Shown piece by piece: positions 1-6,510 of a stretch of 18,201 bases of DNA. A program made the translations under genes and the position numbers. The notes below the pieces were generated by a model that saw only the letters and a program-made list of their open reading frames with translations, searched no databases and was not told where the DNA came from. How positions within the stretch are numbered: position 1 is the stretch's first letter; the number at the start of each line of letters is the position of its first letter. This stretch comes from JBPCNH01 sp051001455 (lineage in GTDB: Bacteria > Actinomycetota > CADDZG01 > WHSQ01): assembly GCA_051001455.1 (NCBI GenBank), contig JBPCNH010000001.1, positions 1 to 18,201 of the forward strand, written 5' to 3'.

Positions 1-1
1 C

Positions 2-460
2 GGGGGCGGCGTGTTCACGATCAAGGCGACCGCCGCGGAGACGAGCGGCTCGCTCTTCATGTTCGAAGACACCATGGCGCAGGGCAAGACCACGCCCTTG
101 CACCTGCACCCCGAAGAGGAGGAAGCCCTATACGTGATAGAGGGCGAGTTGCTCGTTCACGTCGATGGTGAGAACCATCCGGTTCGTGCCGGAGGCCTCG
201 TCGTCGCTCCGAGGGGGGTCCCTCACGCGTTTCTCGTGACCTCCAAGATCGCGCGAGTACTGACGATCCTGGCGCCGGGGAAGGCCGAGGCTTTTTACCT
301 GGGAGCGAGCGAGCCTGCCACCTCGGACACCGACCCGTCGGGTCCCGTCGACTTCGACCGGTTGCGTCAGTCGGCAGAGCGAAACGGCGGCATCGAGATC
401 CTGGGCCCACCTCCCTTCGACAGGTCCCAGATCGACGCCCCCGTGACCACTGGAGGTTGA
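2..460 (+). CDS. cupin domain protein, 5' end probably cut by window edge
   Basis: Small single-domain cupin, a beta-barrel fold that usually binds one metal ion. Cupin motif 1 is seen as HLH, then an acidic run (EEEE) and YVIEGEL. Motif 2 is seen as PRGVPH, which supplies the third histidine. The frame stays open to the first base, and relatives usually have some residues before the segment beginning FTIKAT, so the true start probably lies upstream. A GTG at 11 is the first start inside the window and would give 149 residues. The tail after about residue 100 is polar and low in structure. Cupins of this type range from storage-like proteins to dioxygenases, so no substrate can be named. The gene faces the minus-strand tRNA-Val and has no operon partner in view. 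Confidence 0.8.
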   Translation, partial: GGGVFTIKATAAETSGSLFMFEDTMAQGKTTPLHLHPEEEEALYVIEGELLVHVDGENHPVRAGGLVVAPRGVPHAFLVTSKIARVLTILAPGKAEAFYLGASEPATSDTDPSGPVDFDRLRQSAERNGGIEILGPPPFDRSQIDAPVTTGG

Positions 461-556
461 TCATGGAAGGCAAGCCCGACCCCCCCGGACCGGGGACGCA
501 CCGAGCGTGACGAGAACCGCTTTTCGTCTGGACTCTTCAGCGTCCATACACGCGCA

Positions 557-576
557 GGACCCCGCATTCGGGGCCC
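557..576. terminator. GC hairpin between convergent cupin and tRNA-Val genes
   Basis: CCCCG (560-564) pairs with CGGGG (569-573) around a CATT loop. Two outer G-C pairs follow after one mismatch. It lies between the 3' ends of the cupin gene and the minus-strand tRNA-Val. There is no T-run on either side, so function as an intrinsic terminator is uncertain. CAGGAC (555-560) and GTCCTG (581-586) could form an alternative outer stem. Confidence 0.3.
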
Positions 577-621
577 AGTAGTCCTGTCGCCCACAATCAG
601 CATATGAGTCCTTATTCGGGG

Positions 622-693
622 TGGGGCGTACTGGGATTGAACCAGTGACCTCTTGCGTGTCGAGCAAGCGCTCTCCCGCTGAGCTAACGCCCC
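622..693 (-). tRNA. tRNA-Val(GAC)
   Basis: A 72-nt cloverleaf reads on the minus strand. The 7-bp acceptor is GGGGCGT/ACGCCCC, the D stem GCTC/GAGC with GG in the loop, the anticodon stem CTTGC/GCAAG and the T stem ACTGG/CCAGT with loop TTCAATC. The discriminator is A and CCA is not encoded (CCC follows). The loop TCGACAC puts GAC at positions 34-36, giving valine, and A73 also fits valine tRNA. The oddity is C at position 33, which is nearly always U. Shifting the loop to restore U33 breaks the stem. A TAGACT hexamer (716-721 complement) about 22 nt upstream could be a -10 box, but I see no good -35. Confidence 0.9.
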
Positions 694-752
694 TTGCGTG
701 TGCAGCGGAGAGATCAGTCTAGCCGAGCCCAACGACAGGTCGTGAGTAAGCC

Positions 753-884
753 GTGGGAGCTGTGACGGAACGGGGGTCAAGCAGTCCGAGATGGCGGGAG
801 GCCCCGTGGGCTGCCCTCATCCTGCTGAGCGGCTTTGCCGACGTGATCATGATCGTGTACGTGCTTCCTGCGCTAAGCCGTTAG
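753..884 (+). CDS. possible small single-pass membrane protein (43 aa)
   Basis: GTG at 753 (alternative GTG at 762) opens a short frame that closes with TAG at 882-884; an in-frame TAA at 747-749 limits the start. The product has a polar, charged first 16 residues, rich in R, E and S, and then one long hydrophobic stretch at about residues 17-41. This looks like a single membrane helix with its positive end inside. Codons in the helix mostly end in G or C, as in real genes nearby. Against it, there is no clear Shine-Dalgarno site and I do not recognise a family. The 3' end faces ycaQ, 18 nt away. This is a candidate only; it could be chance. Confidence 0.3.
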   Translation: MGAVTERGSSSPRWREAPWAALILLSGFADVIMIVYVLPALSR

Positions 885-902
885 CCGTAGTCGATCGGCC
901 AG

Positions 903-2135
903 CTAAGCGAAGGCTTTCTTCCACCCTCTCGGCAGGCCTCGGGTCACGATGTTCTCAGCGCGGAGGAACGCCGCCAGGTCTTGTACTGCCGCCGCCACCT
1001 GGACCGCTGCATCCGGTGGAATGACGGCGCGCTCCTCTAGCCGCGCCCCCTCGACATGAAACGTGCCGATCTTGCGATCCATGCGCGGATCGATCGTGCC
1101 GATCACCTGGTCGTCGTGAAGGATCGGCATGGCGTAATAGCCGCGGCGGCGATCCTTCGGTGGAACGTAGATCTCGACTCGGAAATCGAAGTCGAAGAGC
1201 ACCTGGGAGCGTTTACGGTCGCAGATGAGATTGTCGAACGGCGACAGCAGAGTGGTCCGACGGGACCAGTCCTTCTCGAGGGAGCGAGCGACGTCGATGT
1301 CGTCGCGATGGATGTACCACACCCCAGGAAGCACTCCCCCGTCGGTCTTTACCGTAGCGCGCTGGAACAACTTCTTCTTCTCGAGCGACTCGATGATCTC
1401 GGGAAGACCGGCGTTGTACTCGCGAATGAAGTGGTCCTTTATGTGCGTACGGGTGCCGACGCCGAGGCAGCGGAGCGCGATCTCGGTCGCCTTCGTTACC
1501 GCACTGCGAACGGGGATGCGCTTGATGGGAGCGCCGGCCGGGAACCAGCGCTCGGGTAGATCCCAGATGCGCTCGAGACCGAGGCGTCCCCCGACGACGA
1601 TCTTTCCTTGATGCCACAAGAACTGCAGCATGCGGTTGACGCCCTTGTCGTTGTAATAGCCGGTCGAGGAGTACCCCACGACGGAGCGATCCTCGATGTC
1701 GCGGGCGCGGACCGGGCCGTCCTTCAGGCGCCTCATGACATGACGCCGCAAGCGATCGTTAGTCTTGATCCACTCGCGCATCCCCAGCGCGCCCGGGCTG
1801 TCCCCTTCCGACCAGGTGCGCATGCCTACGGTGTGCAGCGGATATTCCTCGGTGAGCACGTACGAGGCCGCATGTGCCCAGTAGAGGAACATCGTCTTGT
1901 CCTCCCACAGCATGCGATCGAAGCCGGTGGGTTCGTAGGCACCGAGTCTGCTCCACGGGACCAGCAGTTGTGTGCGGGCGACATGGTTGATCGGATCGAC
2001 CTGGAGGCAATGAAGACGGCGCGCCACGGATTCGATGCCGGCGAGATCGGGCGTCAGGTCGTGGCGGTCCAGTAGCTGGTTGTGGATATTGAGACGGCGC
2101 GCCGCGCCGAGCGATATCTCCAGCGGGGCCGCCAT
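903..2135 (-). CDS. winged-helix DNA-binding protein, YcaQ/AlkZ-like DNA glycosylase family
   Basis: About 410 residues, related to the HTH_42 / YcaQ-AlkZ family. Characterised members are DNA glycosylases that unhook interstrand crosslinks or remove alkylated bases. Family marks near the N terminus are visible: LQVDPIN with the Q-x-D catalytic motif (Q45, D47), then LLVPWSRLGAYEP and YWAHAASYVL at about 84-94. Further on, LLSPFDNLICDR and the C-terminal FDFRVEIYVPPKDRRRGYYA match the family's conserved end. The ATG at 2135 is chosen because homologues begin close to its sequence (MAAPLEISLGAARRL). A GTG at 2213 would add 26 low-complexity residues. Neither start has a clear Shine-Dalgarno site. 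It stands alone between two tRNA genes. Activity on a given lesion is inferred from the family. Confidence 0.85.
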   Translation of the reverse strand: MAAPLEISLGAARRLNIHNQLLDRHDLTPDLAGIESVARRLHCLQVDPINHVARTQLLVPWSRLGAYEPTGFDRMLWEDKTMFLYWAHAASYVLTEEYPLHTVGMRTWSEGDSPGALGMREWIKTNDRLRRHVMRRLKDGPVRARDIEDRSVVGYSSTGYYNDKGVNRMLQFLWHQGKIVVGGRLGLERIWDLPERWFPAGAPIKRIPVRSAVTKATEIALRCLGVGTRTHIKDHFIREYNAGLPEIIESLEKKKLFQRATVKTDGGVLPGVWYIHRDDIDVARSLEKDWSRRTTLLSPFDNLICDRKRSQVLFDFDFRVEIYVPPKDRRRGYYAMPILHDDQVIGTIDPRMDRKIGTFHVEGARLEERAVIPPDAAVQVAAAVQDLAAFLRAENIVTRGLPRGWKKAFA

Positions 2136-2141
2136 CGCTAG

Positions 2142-2156
2142 CGAAGCGTCGCTTCG
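2142..2156. repeat. 15-bp perfect palindrome just upstream of the ycaQ-like start
   Basis: CGAAGCG-T-CGCTTCG is a perfect 7-bp inverted repeat with a 1-nt centre. It ends 6 nt before the ATG of the ycaQ-like gene on the minus strand. It could be a regulator site or a small RNA hairpin masking the translation start. If the upstream GTG (2213) is the real start, it is only coding sequence. Confidence 0.35.
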
Positions 2157-2277
2157 ACGAGCACCCTGACGAGACGCTTCCGCCCCCCGAGGAGGTCCCG
2201 GTTGGCACACCACCCGCCCATAACGTCATAGATGCGAGCATGAAGGGCGCGTCCCCGGGTGAAGGTGGAAGCCATCG

Positions 2278-2349
2278 AGGCGGCGAGCGGAATCGAACCG
2301 CTGTACAGGGCTTTGCAGGCCCTTGCCTAAACCACTCGGCCACGCCGCC
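2278..2349 (-). tRNA. tRNA-Cys(GCA)
   Basis: A 72-nt cloverleaf reads on the minus strand. The acceptor is GGCGGCG/CGCCGCC, the D arm GCC/GGC with GG in the loop, the anticodon stem AGGGC/GCCCT with loop CTGCAAA, and the T stem AGCGG/CCGCT with loop TTCGATT. GCA at 34-36 gives cysteine, and the discriminator is U73, the known cysteine identity base. U33 is present. CCA is not encoded (CGA follows). It lies 142 nt upstream of the ycaQ-like start on the same strand and is divergent from bioA. Confidence 0.96.
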
Positions 2350-2399
2350 CAAGAGGAAACTTGTTCGGGAGGCAGGATAACGCCGGGTCGCCCGTAGCT

Positions 2400-2414
2400 G
2401 TTCCCCGGGGTAAC
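2400..2414. promoter_or_regulatory. near-perfect palindrome upstream of bioA, possible operator
   Basis: GTTCCCCGGGGTAAC pairs with itself at 6 of 7 positions and sits 37 nt before the bioA ATG. A TAGGGT at 2436-2441, which fits the actinobacterial TANNNT -10 form, would give a nearly leaderless bioA message and place the palindrome near the -35 region. That is a plausible position for a biotin repressor. It does not match the BirA box, and the half-sites are in the opposite order to the reported BioQ site. The operator role is inferred from position and symmetry only. Confidence 0.3.
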
Positions 2415-2451
2415 CGGCCCTGCCGGAGGCGGCTTTAGGGTTCGAGGCAGC

Positions 2452-3735
2452 ATGAGCGCCGAGCGATGGATCGACCGCGATGCAGCCAGGGTCTGGCACG
2501 GCTTCACCCAGATGGCGGCCTATGAAGACAACACCCCGTTGGTGATCGAACGCGCCGAAGGGCGCGAGCTGATCGACGTCGACAAGAACCGCTACCTCGA
2601 CGGCATCTCTTCGTTGTGGGTCACGACACTCGGCCACCGCGTGCCCGAGCTCGATGCCGCGCTGGTGGAACAGAGCCAGCGCGTCGCGCACTCGACCCTG
2701 CTCGGCAACGGGAACACCACGGTGATCGAGCTGGCGGAGGCGTTGGCTGAGGTCGTGCCGGTCGAGGATCCCCACTTCTTGTTCGCATCCGACGGCGCCG
2801 CGGCGGTCGAGCAAGCTCTCAAGATCGCCTTCCAATACTGGGTCAACAACGATGTCGAGGGACGGACCACCTATCTCGCCTTCGGCGACGCCTACCACGG
2901 GGACACCGTCGGGTCGCTCTCGGTCGGTGACGCCGGCTTCGGGACGGATCTGTTCGATCCACTGCGCTTCCCCGTCCTGCGCGCGCCCGGCTTCGACGAC
3001 GACTCCTGTATGGAGAAAGCCGCCCACCTGATCCGCTTGCACGCCGATGAGCTCGCCGCGGTCGTCGTCGAGCCGCTCGTACAAGGCGCCGCCGGGATGA
3101 AGGTGCACCCTGCCGACCGCTTCGCGCTGCTGCAGGAGGCGTGCAGCGAGACCGGCGTGCTGCTCATCTGCGATGAGGTCGCGACCGGCTTCGGACGCAC
3201 CGGGACGTTGTTCGCGTCCGAGCGTTGCAGCCTGCAGCCCGACCTGCTGTGTCTCGGCAAAAGCCTTACCGGCGGCTACCTCCCGATGTCGGCCACCGCG
3301 GCCAACCGGCGCGTGTACGACGCGTTCCTGGGTGAGGACCTCGGGCCGCGCACGCTTTATCACGGGCATTCCTACAGCGGCAATGCGCTGGCGGCCGCTG
3401 TCGCGCTGAGACATCTGCAGCTGCTGTTCGAGTGGGATGTGCTCGCCAATGTGAACGCCCGGGCCGAGCAACTGACGGCGTTGTTGGACGAACGCATCGC
3501 GCCGCTGGATGCGGTGAAAGAGGTCCGGCAACAAGGACTGATGTGCGGGGTCGAGCTACATCCGGACGACCGGCGCGGACGAAAGGTGTGCGCTGCGGCG
3601 GTACGGCGCGGAGTATTGCTGCGGCCTCTCGGCGACGTCGTGGTCCTCATGCCGCCGCTCACGATCACTGCCGCGGAGATCGAGCGCCTGGTGACCGTCC
3701 TGGGCGACGCCGTTGAAGAGGTGACCTCTTCGTGA
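2452..3735 (+). CDS. bioA: adenosylmethionine-8-amino-7-oxononanoate aminotransferase
   Basis: PLP-dependent class III aminotransferase (427 aa, normal for the family). It converts 7-keto-8-aminopelargonate to 7,8-diaminopelargonate, with S-adenosylmethionine as the usual amino donor. Visible family marks are WHGFTQM near the N terminus, GISSLWVTTLGH at 51-62, DEVATGFGRTGTLF at 241-254 (Asp241 binds the PLP ring nitrogen), the PLP lysine in LCLGKSLTGGYLPMS (Lys270), and YHGHSYSGN at 303-311. The ATG at 2452 has GAGG four bases upstream. It is the first gene of the biotin operon and its TGA overlaps the bioF GTG. The bioF, bioD and bioB neighbours make BioA rather than another class III aminotransferase nearly certain. 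Confidence 0.96.
   Translation: MSAERWIDRDAARVWHGFTQMAAYEDNTPLVIERAEGRELIDVDKNRYLDGISSLWVTTLGHRVPELDAALVEQSQRVAHSTLLGNGNTTVIELAEALAEVVPVEDPHFLFASDGAAAVEQALKIAFQYWVNNDVEGRTTYLAFGDAYHGDTVGSLSVGDAGFGTDLFDPLRFPVLRAPGFDDDSCMEKAAHLIRLHADELAAVVVEPLVQGAAGMKVHPADRFALLQEACSETGVLLICDEVATGFGRTGTLFASERCSLQPDLLCLGKSLTGGYLPMSATAANRRVYDAFLGEDLGPRTLYHGHSYSGNALAAAVALRHLQLLFEWDVLANVNARAEQLTALLDERIAPLDAVKEVRQQGLMCGVELHPDDRRGRKVCAAAVRRGVLLRPLGDVVVLMPPLTITAAEIERLVTVLGDAVEEVTSS
3715..3731. promoter_or_regulatory. perfect 17-bp palindrome over the bioA/bioF junction
   Basis: GAAGAGGTGACCTCTTC is an 8+1+8 perfect inverted repeat ending exactly one base before the bioF GTG (3732). In mRNA, GAAGAGG can pair with CCTCTTC around a TGA loop. 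That stem contains the only Shine-Dalgarno-like sequence for bioF (AGAGG) and the last codons of bioA. Ribosomes finishing bioA would open the stem, a typical arrangement for translational coupling. A DNA operator is the alternative. The symmetry is seen directly; the role is inferred. Confidence 0.5.
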
Positions 3736-4847
3736 ACTGGCTCGAGTGGACCCGCGCTGCGAACGACTCGATCCGGCGCGCCGGACGATGGCGCGAGGTG
3801 CGCGACTTCGATGCCACCGGCATGGACGTCGCCCTACCCGACGGCGGCAAGGCCGTCTCGTTCGCCTCGAACGACTACCTGGGCCTCACCCAGCATCCTG
3901 CGGTCCTAGCCGGCGCGCGCGACGCTCTCGACCAATGGGGAGCAGGATCCGGCTCGGCGCGCCTCATCGTCGGGTCGCGCCCGATCCACACGCGCCTCGA
4001 GAAAGCCATCGCGGCCTGGAAGGACAAGGACGCGGCGCTGCTGTTCCCCAACGGCTTCGCCGCGAACCTCGGGGTACTCACGACCTTCGGCGAAGCCGGC
4101 GTCACGATCGTCTCCGACGAGCTGAATCACGCTTCGATCGTCGACGGGTGTCGAATGGCGCGCGCCCGGGTGGCGGCCTATCCCCATAAAGACGTCGCCG
4201 CAGCCGAGCGCCTCGTCGCGCAGGCCGAGCGCGCCATCCTGGTGACCGATTCCGTGTTCTCGATGGACGGCGACGTCGCACCTCTTGCCGAACTGACCGA
4301 GGTGTGCGCCGAGCACGGCGCCTTGATGGTCGTCGACGAGGCTCATGCGGTGCTCGGGCCACACCCCGAAGCGGCCGAAACCGACCGCATCCGGGTCGGC
4401 ACCCTGTCGAAGTTCCTCGGAGCGATGGGGGGCTTCGCGGCTGCCGACGGTCCGATGATCGACCTGTTACGCAACCGGGCCCGCCCGTTCATCTTCACGA
4501 CCGCCTCGAGTCCCGCTGACGCCGGTGCTGCTCTCGCCGCGATCGAGCTGCTGCGCTCGGCTGAAGGAGCGCGTCTCATCGCAAGGCTGCGAGAGCTGGT
4601 GGACCGGGTCGCACCGAGTCACCCGTCGCCGATCATCCCGGTCGTGGTCGGGGACGAGCGAGACACCGTCGTCGTCGCGGCCGCGCTGCTCGAGCGCGGC
4701 TATCTGGTTCCCGCGATCCGGCCTCCGTCGGTTCCACCGGGATCGTCGCGCCTTCGCGTCACGCTGTCGGCGGTGCACTCCGACGAACAGGTAACCGGGC
4801 TCATGGCCGCACTCGACGATGTGCTGGGGGAAGGTTGGCGTGGTTGA
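3732..4847 (+). CDS. bioF: 8-amino-7-oxononanoate synthase
   Basis: PLP-dependent alpha-oxoamine synthase (371 aa). It condenses pimeloyl thioester with L-alanine to 7-keto-8-aminopelargonate, releasing CO2. Visible motifs are SNDYLGL at 46-52, GSGSARLIVG at 72-81, DELNHASIVDG at 129-139 (the family His stacks on PLP), TDSVFSMDGD at 172-181, DEAHAVLG at 202-209 and the PLP lysine in GTLSKFLGAMGG (Lys227). The GTG start overlaps the bioA stop by four bases (GTGA). Although drawn after bioA, it acts before it in the pathway. The related enzymes KBL and ALAS have similar motifs, but the operon settles the call. Confidence 0.95.
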   Translation: MNWLEWTRAANDSIRRAGRWREVRDFDATGMDVALPDGGKAVSFASNDYLGLTQHPAVLAGARDALDQWGAGSGSARLIVGSRPIHTRLEKAIAAWKDKDAALLFPNGFAANLGVLTTFGEAGVTIVSDELNHASIVDGCRMARARVAAYPHKDVAAAERLVAQAERAILVTDSVFSMDGDVAPLAELTEVCAEHGALMVVDEAHAVLGPHPEAAETDRIRVGTLSKFLGAMGGFAAADGPMIDLLRNRARPFIFTTASSPADAGAALAAIELLRSAEGARLIARLRELVDRVAPSHPSPIIPVVVGDERDTVVVAAALLERGYLVPAIRPPSVPPGSSRLRVTLSAVHSDEQVTGLMAALDDVLGEGWRG

Positions 4848-5496
4848 GCGAGTGATCGTCACCGGGACCTCGACGGAGGTCGGCAAGACGTGGGTGGCCG
4901 CCCAACTGACCGAGGCGCTGCGAGATGAAGGACTGCCGGTAGCGGCCCGCAAGCCCGTCCAGTCCTACCCCGAAGGGTCGGTCACCGACGCCGAGGTGCT
5001 GGGCGTCGCGAGCGACGAGAGCCCAACGTCGGTATGCCCGGCGCACCGTTGGTACCCGCTGCCGATAGCGCCGCCGATGGCCGCCGAGTTACTGGGGCAT
5101 CCTCCTTTCGCCACCGAGGACCTGATCGAAGAGCTACACCTCCCGGCGGACCGGGTGTGCCTGATCGAGGGCGTCGGAGGTCCCCGCTCCCCCGTCGCCG
5201 ACGACGGCGACACCGTCACGTTGGCGGAGATGGTGGATGCCGACCTCGTGATCCTGGTAGCCGAGCCGGGGCTCGGAACCATCAATTCGGTGCTGCTGGC
5301 GGTGGCCGCGTTCGGCGACCGGCCCGTCGTCACCCTCCTGAATCGTTACGATGCCGGCGAAGAGCTCCACCGGCGCAACCGGGCATGGCTGCAGGATGTG
5401 TCCGGTATCGATGTGGTCGTCGACATCGCCGGACTCGTGGAGCGCATCACCCGACCCGACCAGATAGTTCCCGATCCAGAGAGAGAAGAGGTCTAA
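4840..5496 (+). CDS. bioD: dethiobiotin synthetase
   Basis: ATP-dependent ligase that closes the ureido ring of dethiobiotin from diaminopelargonate and CO2. The N-terminal P-loop GTSTEVGKT is at residues 9-17. KPVQSY is at about 38-43. IEGVGGPRSPV matches the family's EGAGG switch-like segment, and EPGLGTINSVLL matches the conserved GLGTIN motif. The GTG at 4840 is chosen because GGGGGAAGG lies six bases upstream and it places the P-loop at the usual distance from the N terminus (218 aa). The frame could open at ATG 4819, but this lacks a ribosome site and adds seven odd residues. It overlaps bioF by eight bases and its TAA abuts the bioB ATG. KPVQSY departs from the common KPVxTG. Confidence 0.93.
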   Translation: MVERVIVTGTSTEVGKTWVAAQLTEALRDEGLPVAARKPVQSYPEGSVTDAEVLGVASDESPTSVCPAHRWYPLPIAPPMAAELLGHPPFATEDLIEELHLPADRVCLIEGVGGPRSPVADDGDTVTLAEMVDADLVILVAEPGLGTINSVLLAVAAFGDRPVVTLLNRYDAGEELHRRNRAWLQDVSGIDVVVDIAGLVERITRPDQIVPDPEREEV

Positions 5497-6510
5497 ATGA
5501 AGGATGTACCTGCGGCGCGCCGCTTGATCGAGGACGCTCGCGTCGCGCTCCTGGATGAAAAGCGGGACCTGAAGCTCGAGGAGATCCAAGCGCTGACCGA
5601 CATCCCGGACGATTCGATACCCCAGCTCGCCGCGCTGGCCCACGAGGTACGTCTCGCCCGGTGCGGCCCCGAGGTCGAGGTCGAGGGCATCCTCAGCGCC
5701 AAGACCGGAGGGTGCCCGGAGGACTGTCACTTCTGCTCGCAATCTTCGAAGTTCGAATCGACCGTCGGGCCCACGCCGGTCCTCGATCTCGACGAGATCG
5801 TGGCCGCGGCGGAGGAGACCAAGGCGCTGGGAGCTTCGGAGTTCTGCATCGTCGCGGCATTGCGAGGACCCGATCAGAAGATGATCAATCAGGTCGTCGA
5901 GGCGACGAAGGTCGTCAACGAGAAGGTCGGGCTCAACGTCGCCGCGAGTCTCGGGATCCTCACCAAGCCGCAGGCGCGCCAGCTCGCGGCCGGGAACGTG
6001 CACCGTTACAACCACAACCTCGAGACCGCAAGGTCGTTCTTCCCGCAGATCGTCACGACGCATACATGGGAGGAGCGGTTCGAGACCTGCATGCTGGTGC
6101 GCGAGGTGGGCATGGAACTCTGCTGCGGGGTGCTGCTCGGCATGGGCGAGACCGACGAGCAGCGGGTCGAGATGATCGGGCAACTGCGCGAGGTGGATCC
6201 GGCCGAGGTTCCTCTCAACTTCCTCAATCCCCGGCCGGGCACGCCGCTCGGCGATCGCGACCTCGTCGCTCCACTCGAAGCGCTCAAGTGGATAGCGCTG
6301 TTCCGATTGGGTCTGCCAGAGGTCATCCTGCGTTTCGCCGGTGGGCGCGAGGTCACCCTGCGGGAGCTTCAGGCTCTGGGGATGACGGCGGGGATCAACG
6401 CCCTGATCGTCGGCAACTACCTGACGACGCTCGGGCGCGAACCGCAGCAGGACCTGCAGATGCTCGACGATCTCAAGATGCCGATCGGGGTCCTGTCGAA
6501 GGTCCTGTGA
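5497..6510 (+). CDS. bioB: biotin synthase (radical SAM), atypical auxiliary-cluster ligand set
   Basis: Radical SAM enzyme that inserts sulfur into dethiobiotin (337 aa). The SAM-cluster motif CPEDCHFC gives Cys73, Cys77 and Cys80. Other family blocks are seen: YNHNLETA, TTHTWEERFETC, GMGET, PLNFLNPRPGTP, and LRFAGGRE with the Arg equivalent to E. coli Arg260 (Arg279). E. coli auxiliary [2Fe-2S] ligands Cys97 and Cys188 correspond to Cys117 (EFCIVAA) and Cys209 (LCCG). The Cys128 equivalent falls in LNVAASLGIL, where I see Ala149 and no cysteine nearby. Extra cysteines are at 198 and 210. The ATG follows the bioD stop with no gap, with AGAGG seven bases upstream. The end overlaps bsaP by four bases. 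Identity is firm; the cluster type is open. Confidence 0.96.
   Translation: MKDVPAARRLIEDARVALLDEKRDLKLEEIQALTDIPDDSIPQLAALAHEVRLARCGPEVEVEGILSAKTGGCPEDCHFCSQSSKFESTVGPTPVLDLDEIVAAAEETKALGASEFCIVAALRGPDQKMINQVVEATKVVNEKVGLNVAASLGILTKPQARQLAAGNVHRYNHNLETARSFFPQIVTTHTWEERFETCMLVREVGMELCCGVLLGMGETDEQRVEMIGQLREVDPAEVPLNFLNPRPGTPLGDRDLVAPLEALKWIALFRLGLPEVILRFAGGREVTLRELQALGMTAGINALIVGNYLTTLGREPQQDLQMLDDLKMPIGVLSKVL

Noticed and set aside
463..581. A 15-codon frame with GGAGG six bases upstream (463-510), GTGA-linked to a 24-codon frame (507-581), after the cupin gene
   Set aside because: Both are very short, proline-rich or featureless, and end next to the hairpin; no recognisable protein. Probably chance, despite the good ribosome site.
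2350..2451. Biotin riboswitch or BirA box upstream of bioA
   Set aside because: No BirA-type half-sites are present, and the likely leader is too short for a riboswitch.
1759..3534. 591-codon open frame on the minus strand across the ycaQ-like gene, tRNA-Cys and bioA
   Set aside because: It is antisense to clear genes and a tRNA and its translation is low-complexity, as expected of high-GC shadow frames.
5661..6506. Long N-terminal extension of the bsaP frame inside bioB
   Set aside because: The sequence is an Arg/Gly-rich shadow of bioB; the real protein starts at the GTG at 6507.
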